Source: Curvibacter sp.
GTDB lineage: Bacteria; Pseudomonadota; Gammaproteobacteria; Burkholderiales; Burkholderiaceae_C
Direction of reading: 5' to 3'
NCBI GenBank assembly: GCA_003500955.1
Contig: DNQP01000216.1
Span: 16,855-26,551 of the forward strand
Length of the DNA stretch: 9,697 bases
In this document: one piece after another, positions 5,776-9,697 of the stretch
Numbering within the stretch: the first letter of the stretch is position 1
Layout: every line of letters begins with the position of its first letter
Translations under genes and position numbers: made by a program
The notes under the pieces: generated by a model
Seen by the model: only the letters and a program-made list of their open reading frames with translations
The model's database searches: none
What the model was told of the DNA's origin: nothing

Positions 5776-7182
5776 TCACGCACCCGGGGCCGCGGCCCGC
5801 AACAGCACGCTGGCACGCAGACCCCGGCCACCGGGCGCATCGTCCAGCGCGAACGTCGCCCCCATGACCTCGGCAAACTTGCCGACGATGGCCAGGCCCA
5901 GGCCAGCGCCCTCACCGAGGCGTTGCGCATGCAAACCGCGCACCCCGCGCTGCAACAGGTGGCGGCGCTCCTGGGCATCCAGGCCCGGGCCGTTGTCGAC
6001 GACGGACAGGCGCACGCCAGCGGGCTCGCGGACCAGCTCGACGGTCACCGTCCCGGCCTGGCCCGCCGGCGGGCGGGCGTGGCGCAGCGCGTTGTCGAGC
6101 AGGTTGCCCAGCAGGCCCTCGATCAGCGCCACATTGCCAATCACTTGCACGGGCTGCTCCAGCCCCTGCACACCCAGATCGACCCCTGCAGCGTCGGCAC
6201 GTGGCAGATAGCGCAACACGGTCTCGCGCACCAGCTCGTCCAGCGCCACGGGCTCGTTGCGCACGCCGGTGTCCGCCTCATCGGCCAGGGCCAGGGCCAG
6301 CAGCTGCTCCACCAGGCGGCTGGCCCGGGCCTCGCTGGCGCCGATGCGCTGCAGCTGCTCGCGCCAGACGGTCGGCTCGTCCTGGGCCAGGCCGTACTCG
6401 GCCAGCGCCCGGATACCCGCCAGCGGCGTGCGCAGCTCATGTGCCACATTGCCCGAGAACTCGCGCTGGGCCTGCAGGCTGTGGTCCAGGCGAAGCAGCA
6501 AGGCATTGATGGCCGCACCGAGCTGGGCGATGTCGCGCGAGCTGGCCGAGACCGACAGCGGGCGCAGGTCGCGGGCATCGCGTTGCTCGACCGAGTGCTG
6601 CAGGTCGCTGAGGGGCCGCATCTCCTGACCGATGATGCGACGCAACCAGAGGGCCAGCAGGCCCAGCAACAGCAGCTGGGGTACGACCGAGTAGACCAGC
6701 ACGTCACGCAGCAGGGCCTTGCGGCTGCGCGTGGTCTGACCCACGGTGACGACGAAATCATCCGGCTCGTCCTGGATCACCACCACGGAGCGCAGGGGAC
6801 GGCCCTGGTAGACCGTCTCCGAAAAGCGGATGTAGGCCGGGCTGCGCGGCAGCGGCGCCTGCAGCCCCGGGTGACCGGCGAGGACCACACCATCGCCGCG
6901 GCGCACGACGAAGTAGATGCTCTCGCTCTGGTCGAACAAGACCGTGCTCATCTCCCGGCTGGAGAGCTCCAGCGCCAGGCCCTGCGGCTGGGCCCGCACG
7001 CGCGAGGCCAGGGCGTAGGCGTCGTCGAGCAAGGCGCGATCGAAGGCCTTTTGCGCAAAGTAGTAGGCCACGGCCATGGTCAGCGGGGTGCCCAGCATCC
7101 AGGTCAGCGCCAGCGGCAGCAGCACATGGCGCACCAGCCGTGCACGCAGTGAGGGCCGGTCCGCCAGTGACAGGGCCGTCAA
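5776..7182 (-). CDS. Sensor histidine kinase, TctE/QseC-like (2CSK_N-type sensor domain)
   Basis: A 468-residue inner-membrane kinase. Membrane segment 1 (about 16-40) and segment 2 (about 160-182) enclose a periplasmic domain of the 2CSK_N type: 'AFDRALLDDAYALASRV' after the first segment, then 'SIYFVVRRGDGVVLAGHPGL' and 'GRPLRSVVVIQDEPDDFVVTVGQT'. A HAMP-like linker follows. The H-box 'NVAHELRTPLAGIRAL' has His248 as phosphorylation site. The ATPase has the N-box with Asn364 (NLLDNALRHA), the G1 box DNGPGL (396-401) and the G2 box GAGLGLAIVGKF (about 425-436), so the kinase looks intact. The start is TTG 7182, overlapping the regulator stop as TTGA, which implies coupled translation. A longer frame upstream overlaps the regulator by about 300 bp and is rejected. 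The signal sensed is unknown; TctE relatives sense tricarboxylates. Confidence 0.9.
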   Translation of the reverse strand: MTALSLADRPSLRARLVRHVLLPLALTWMLGTPLTMAVAYYFAQKAFDRALLDDAYALASRVRAQPQGLALELSSREMSTVLFDQSESIYFVVRRGDGVVLAGHPGLQAPLPRSPAYIRFSETVYQGRPLRSVVVIQDEPDDFVVTVGQTTRSRKALLRDVLVYSVVPQLLLLGLLALWLRRIIGQEMRPLSDLQHSVEQRDARDLRPLSVSASSRDIAQLGAAINALLLRLDHSLQAQREFSGNVAHELRTPLAGIRALAEYGLAQDEPTVWREQLQRIGASEARASRLVEQLLALALADEADTGVRNEPVALDELVRETVLRYLPRADAAGVDLGVQGLEQPVQVIGNVALIEGLLGNLLDNALRHARPPAGQAGTVTVELVREPAGVRLSVVDNGPGLDAQERRHLLQRGVRGLHAQRLGEGAGLGLAIVGKFAEVMGATFALDDAPGGRGLRASVLLRAAAPGA

Positions 7183-7883
7183 GACCGGTCCCCGGCGACT
7201 TCGAGCGCGTAGCCCAGACCGCGCAGCGTGCGAATCTGCGCCCCGCTGCCCGCCAGCTTCTTGCGCAGCCGCGAGATGAAGGCCTCCAGCGCGTTGTCGC
7301 CCAGGGCCTCGTCGAAGCTGGACAGCTTGTCCGAGAGCGCCCGCTTGCTGACCACGCGCCCGGGCGGGGTCATCAGTTCCCACAGCACCTCGAACTCGCG
7401 TGCCGGCAGCTCCAGCAACTCGCCGCCCAGCGTCAGCCGCCGGGTCTTGCGGTCCAGCCGCAGCGCGCCAACGTCGCACACATCGTCTGCCCCGGCGCTG
7501 CGCCGCACCAGGGCGCGCAGCCGCGCCTCGACCTCGGCCAGCTCAAACGGTTTGCCCAGGTAGTCGTCGGCGCCCGCATCCAGGCCGGCCACGCGCTCTT
7601 CGGTGCGGTTGCGTGCGGTAAGCACCAGCACCGGGGTGCGGTCGCCGCGCGCACGCGCCTCTCGCAGCAGCGTCAGGCCGTTGGCCAGCGGGCTGTTGGG
7701 CGCGGCGCCCTGCGGCAGGTTCAGATCGAGCAGCACGGCATCGAAGGGCTGCACCCGCCAGTAGTGGGCGGCCTGTTCCAGGTCGCCCGCCTCGTCGACC
7801 CGGTGCCCGGCATCGATGAGGCTCAGGCGCATGACCTCGCGCAGGACAGGATCGTCTTCTATCAGCAGGACTCGCATCGCCAT
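7179..7883 (-). CDS. OmpR-class response regulator, TctD/QseB-like
   Basis: A 234-residue response regulator. The receiver domain (about 3-125) has acidic residues Glu9-Asp10-Asp11, phospho-acceptor Asp53 (DAVLLDLNLP), the conserved Thr89 (VLVLTAR) and Lys111 (GADDYLGKPF). The winged-helix output domain (about 135-230) shows 'LTLGGELLELPAREFEVLWELM', 'GRVVSKRALSDKLSS', 'NALEAFISRLRKKL' and 'IRTLRGLGYALE'. Unusual: between LP57 and GL69 there are eleven residues (QGAAPNSPLAN) where relatives usually have about three, an insertion in the loop after the phosphorylation site. Start 7883 is chosen because GGAGG lies 8 bases upstream; the Met two codons later would be too far from it. First gene of the kinase operon and divergent from the efflux operon, its likely target. 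Confidence 0.93.
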   Translation of the reverse strand: MAMRVLLIEDDPVLREVMRLSLIDAGHRVDEAGDLEQAAHYWRVQPFDAVLLDLNLPQGAAPNSPLANGLTLLREARARGDRTPVLVLTARNRTEERVAGLDAGADDYLGKPFELAEVEARLRALVRRSAGADDVCDVGALRLDRKTRRLTLGGELLELPAREFEVLWELMTPPGRVVSKRALSDKLSSFDEALGDNALEAFISRLRKKLAGSGAQIRTLRGLGYALEVAGDRS

Positions 7884-7981
7884 GAACTTCCCCTCCGGTC
7901 CTAAGCATTTTCCCTCAGTCGCCGTGTCAGTTTGCGGTCAGGCAGCAGCGTCGACACTCGCGGCTACGGAACCTGTATCGT
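7884..7981. promoter_or_regulatory. Divergent regulatory region, response regulator versus efflux operon
   Basis: The 98 bp between two divergent starts. Three TCAG motifs lie at 7915, 7927 and 7938 (spacing 12 and 11); the first two extend to TCAGT and the last two are preceded by G. Tandem direct half-sites about one helical turn apart are typical for OmpR/PhoB-class regulators, so this is a candidate binding site for the regulator encoded here. GTCGACAC (7950-7957) is shared with the porin leader. A TCGACA resembling a -35 box (7951-7956) would place transcription inside the efflux gene and is not believed. No convincing core promoter is visible. Confidence 0.45.
7890..7896 (-). promoter_or_regulatory. 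Shine-Dalgarno GGAGGGG of the response regulator
   Basis: On the minus strand GGAGG ends 8 bases before the ATG at 7883. This makes 7883 a better start than the second Met codon at 7877, for which the spacing would be 14 bases. Confidence 0.7.
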
Positions 7982-9256
7982 ATGAACTACCGCCCATCAT
8001 GGCGCTGGGCCGGTCTGCTGCTGCCGCTGGCACTGCACGCCCAGCCGTCCAGCCCCCCCTTACAGCCCCTGAGCCTGCAGCAGACCCTGCAGGCGGCCCA
8101 GGACAACCTGGAGGTGGCCCTCTCGCGCCGCAACCTGGCCGGGGCCCAGGCCGATATCACGAGCGCCGACCGCGCGCCGCTGCCGGTGCTGTCGGCCAGT
8201 GTGAGCCAGATCGACCTGAAGAACGGCAATGGCAGCGGTCGGGTGCTGCAGGACCGCACCTACGACAAGTCGCTCGGCCTGGACTGGACCTGGGAACGCG
8301 GCAACAAGCGTGAGCTGCGCACCCTGACCGCACAGCGGACGGCCGATGCGGCACGCGCGGAACTCCAGGAGACGGTGCTGCAGCAGCGCGTCGCGGCCCT
8401 GGCCGCCTTCTACGAGCTGCTGGCCGCGCAGGAGCGCCTGGACACCAACACCGAGCTGGACGGCAACGCCACCGAGCTGGCGCGCATCGCGGCGCGCCGG
8501 CTGCAGGCGGGCGATCTCTCGGCCCAGGAAACGGCACGCACGGAGATCGAGGCGCAGCGCGCCCGTGCTGAGCGGCGCCAGGCCGAGCTGGAGCGCCAAC
8601 GCAGCGCCTTGGCACTGTGGCAGCTCACCGCCCTGGCCACACCGCAACAACTGCAAGCGCGGGCCGATTGGCCCGCACCCGTGCCTGGCATCGCCAGCGT
8701 CGATCTTGAGGCGCTGGTCGAGGAGCGTGCCGACGTGCAGGCCGCCCGCGCGCGTGTCGAAGCCGCCCAGGCAGCGCTGGACGCCAGCACCGCGCTCAAG
8801 AAATCGGACATCACCTGGGGTGTGTCCTACAACCACTACCCCGGCACCTCGACGGCGCTCATGGAGCTGCGCATGCAGATGCCGCTGCAATGGGGTTATG
8901 CCTACCAGGGCGAAATCGGACGCGCCAGTGCACAGTTTGGTCTGGCCCAGGATGCCCTGGAGCGAACCCGGCGCCTGGCCCGGCAGGAACTGGAGCGCCT
9001 GCAGCACGAGGTGCTCAGCACGGCCGAACGCGCGGCCGTGTTCGACGCCGAGATCCTGCCGCGTGCGCGCCGCGTGGCCGAGGGCGCGGAGCTGGCCTAC
9101 CGCAAGGGCGCGCTCTCGCTGACCGATCTGCTCGATGCGCGCCGCACCCTGCGCGTGACGGCACTCGACGCCGTGGCCGCGCGCAAGGAGCACGCCCAGG
9201 CCCTGGGTGCCTGGCAGCTGCGCACGGGCCAGACCGTCACTGCCGCCACGCCCTGA
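7982..9256 (+). CDS. TolC-family outer-membrane efflux protein (CzcC-like)
   Basis: A 424-residue outer-membrane channel component of a tripartite efflux pump. A signal peptide (MNYRPSWRWAGLLLPLALHA, cleavage before Gln21) precedes the TolC pattern: 'LSLQQTLQAAQDNLEVALSRRNLAGAQADI' then beta-strand segments and long coiled-coil helices rich in Ala, Glu, Arg and Gln (about 115-220 and 310-365). The second repeat starts near 'DLEALVEERADVQAARARVEAAQAAL'. The end 'YRKGALSLTDLLDARRTLRVT' is typical of CzcC/CnrC-type factors in RND metal or solute efflux. Unlike CusC-type relatives there is no lipobox cysteine. The start has only a weak GGA 11 bases upstream but gives a proper signal peptide. It leads an operon with the adaptor 30 bp downstream. 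Confidence 0.92.
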   Translation: MNYRPSWRWAGLLLPLALHAQPSSPPLQPLSLQQTLQAAQDNLEVALSRRNLAGAQADITSADRAPLPVLSASVSQIDLKNGNGSGRVLQDRTYDKSLGLDWTWERGNKRELRTLTAQRTADAARAELQETVLQQRVAALAAFYELLAAQERLDTNTELDGNATELARIAARRLQAGDLSAQETARTEIEAQRARAERRQAELERQRSALALWQLTALATPQQLQARADWPAPVPGIASVDLEALVEERADVQAARARVEAAQAALDASTALKKSDITWGVSYNHYPGTSTALMELRMQMPLQWGYAYQGEIGRASAQFGLAQDALERTRRLARQELERLQHEVLSTAERAAVFDAEILPRARRVAEGAELAYRKGALSLTDLLDARRTLRVTALDAVAARKEHAQALGAWQLRTGQTVTAATP

Positions 9257-9286
9257 ATTCCCATCCGTCTTTCCACACCCCACACC

Positions 9287-9697
9287 ATGTCGACCCGTCC
9301 TCTTGCCTTCCTGCTCTGCAGCCTGCTGCTCAGCGCCTGCGGCGAGGCTCCCGAGCCCGTTGCGGAAGCACCCGCGCCCATCATGCAGGGACAGCAGCTG
9401 CGCTATCCCGCCGGACATCCCCAGCTGAAGCTGCTGACCCTGGCCAGCGCGGAGGCCGCACGGCCGCTGCGCATCGAGCTGCCGGCACGCCTGGTCTGGA
9501 ACGAGGAGCGCACCCAACGCATCTACCCCTCGTTCGCCGGGCGCGTGACCGCCCTGCGCGCCGATGTGGGCCAGCAGGTGAGCGCGGGCAGCACGCTGGC
9601 CGTGCTGGCCTCGCCGGAGTTCGGCCAGGCCCAGAGCGAGACCGCGCGCGCCGAAACGGACGAGCGTTTGGCAGCACGCAACCTGCAGCGCCAGCGT
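9287..9697 (+). CDS. RND efflux periplasmic adaptor lipoprotein (CzcB-like), truncated by the window edge
   Basis: The first 137 codons are open to the window end. A lipoprotein signal peptide (MSTRPLAFLLCSLLLSAC) has lipobox Leu15-Ser-Ala-Cys18, so the protein is probably anchored by lipid to the inner membrane. After a Pro/Ala-rich linker comes a membrane-fusion-protein beginning: 'LPARLVWNEERTQRIYPSFAGRVTALRADVGQQVSAGSTLAVLASPEFGQAQSE'-like order (about 65-118), meaning a beta-strand, the first half of a lipoyl-type domain (GRVTALRADVGQQV) and the start of the alpha-hairpin. In RND systems it links the inner-membrane pump to the TolC-type channel encoded just upstream. No Shine-Dalgarno is visible in the 30-base gap. 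The pump gene is expected beyond the window. The substrate, perhaps a divalent metal, is uncertain. Confidence 0.88.
   Translation, partial: MSTRPLAFLLCSLLLSACGEAPEPVAEAPAPIMQGQQLRYPAGHPQLKLLTLASAEAARPLRIELPARLVWNEERTQRIYPSFAGRVTALRADVGQQVSAGSTLAVLASPEFGQAQSETARAETDERLAARNLQRQR

Noticed and set aside
5787..5798. Perfect palindrome GGGCCGCGGCCC near the convergent ends of the barrel and kinase genes, considered as a bidirectional terminator
   Set aside because: It lies inside the kinase coding sequence, has no T-run on either side and can arise by chance from GC-rich codons.
4401..5867. Plus-strand open frame (about 488 codons) across the porin, the small barrel and the kinase end
   Set aside because: It crosses three well-supported genes out of frame and is dominated by Arg, Pro, Ala and Ser without motifs.
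5923..7152. Plus-strand open frame (about 409 codons) opposite the histidine kinase
   Set aside because: Gln/His/Ala/Arg-rich antisense shadow; the minus strand has all the kinase boxes in order.
7183..7479. Longer N-terminus for the histidine kinase, starting at 7479
   Set aside because: It would overlap the response regulator by 300 bases and add a low-complexity Arg/Ala/Gly segment before a normal membrane start. The TTGA junction at 7182 explains the start better.
7951..7979. TCGACA as a -35 box for the efflux operon
   Set aside because: Any -10 at normal spacing would put the transcription start at or after the ATG at 7982. The start is well supported by the signal peptide.
8060..9517. 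Minus-strand open frame (about 485 codons) opposite the TolC-family gene
   Set aside because: Antisense shadow in GC-rich DNA that also runs over the adaptor start; no signal, motif or ribosome binding site.

Overview
This is gene-dense, very G+C-rich bacterial DNA with strong G/C third-position bias. Long spurious open frames therefore run antisense to almost every gene. The mix of gene families suggests a betaproteobacterium of the order Burkholderiales, probably Comamonadaceae-like: an AraC_binding_2 regulator, a cytochrome c5, an OprB porin, a TctE-type kinase and CzcC/CzcB-like efflux parts. That placement is inference. There is no rRNA, tRNA, IS element, CRISPR array or phage gene, and no gene-free stretch exceeds about 110 bases.

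Left part (1-1846, + strand). A short frame reaches the left edge and ends in an ATGA overlap with an AraC-family regulator (73-1026). A strong GC hairpin and then a class II aldolase/adducin-family protein (1091-1846) follow. The aldolase converges on an AsmA-like gene, and their stop codons share one CTAG.

Middle (1843-5760). A two-gene minus-strand unit encodes a periplasmic cytochrome c5-like protein (3153-3569) and an inner-membrane AsmA-like protein (1843-3156), again joined by an ATGA overlap. Diverging from it across 107 bp is an OprB-type carbohydrate porin (3677-5017). It is followed within a few bases by a second, unrecognised, exported beta-barrel-like protein (about 5026-5760). 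Both proteins end in phenylalanine, as outer-membrane barrels do.

Right part (5776-9697). A two-component system on the minus strand consists of an OmpR-class response regulator (7179-7883) and a TctE/QseC-like histidine kinase (5776-7182), coupled by a TTGA overlap. It diverges across 98 bp from an efflux operon: a TolC-family outer-membrane factor (7982-9256) and a lipoprotein periplasmic adaptor of the RND efflux type (9287 to the window edge). The inner-membrane pump gene is presumably just outside the window. The simplest reading is that the two-component system controls this efflux operon. The intergenic region has three TCAG motifs at 11-12 bp spacing, which would suit an OmpR-class dimer.

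Most of the window is recognisable. The least explained items are the small barrel protein behind the porin, an 8-residue insertion beside the phospho-acceptor of the response regulator, a sensor domain unlike the usual metal sensors next to CzcC/CzcB-like genes, and several leader-region structures. I see no clear evidence for an entirely new multi-gene system.
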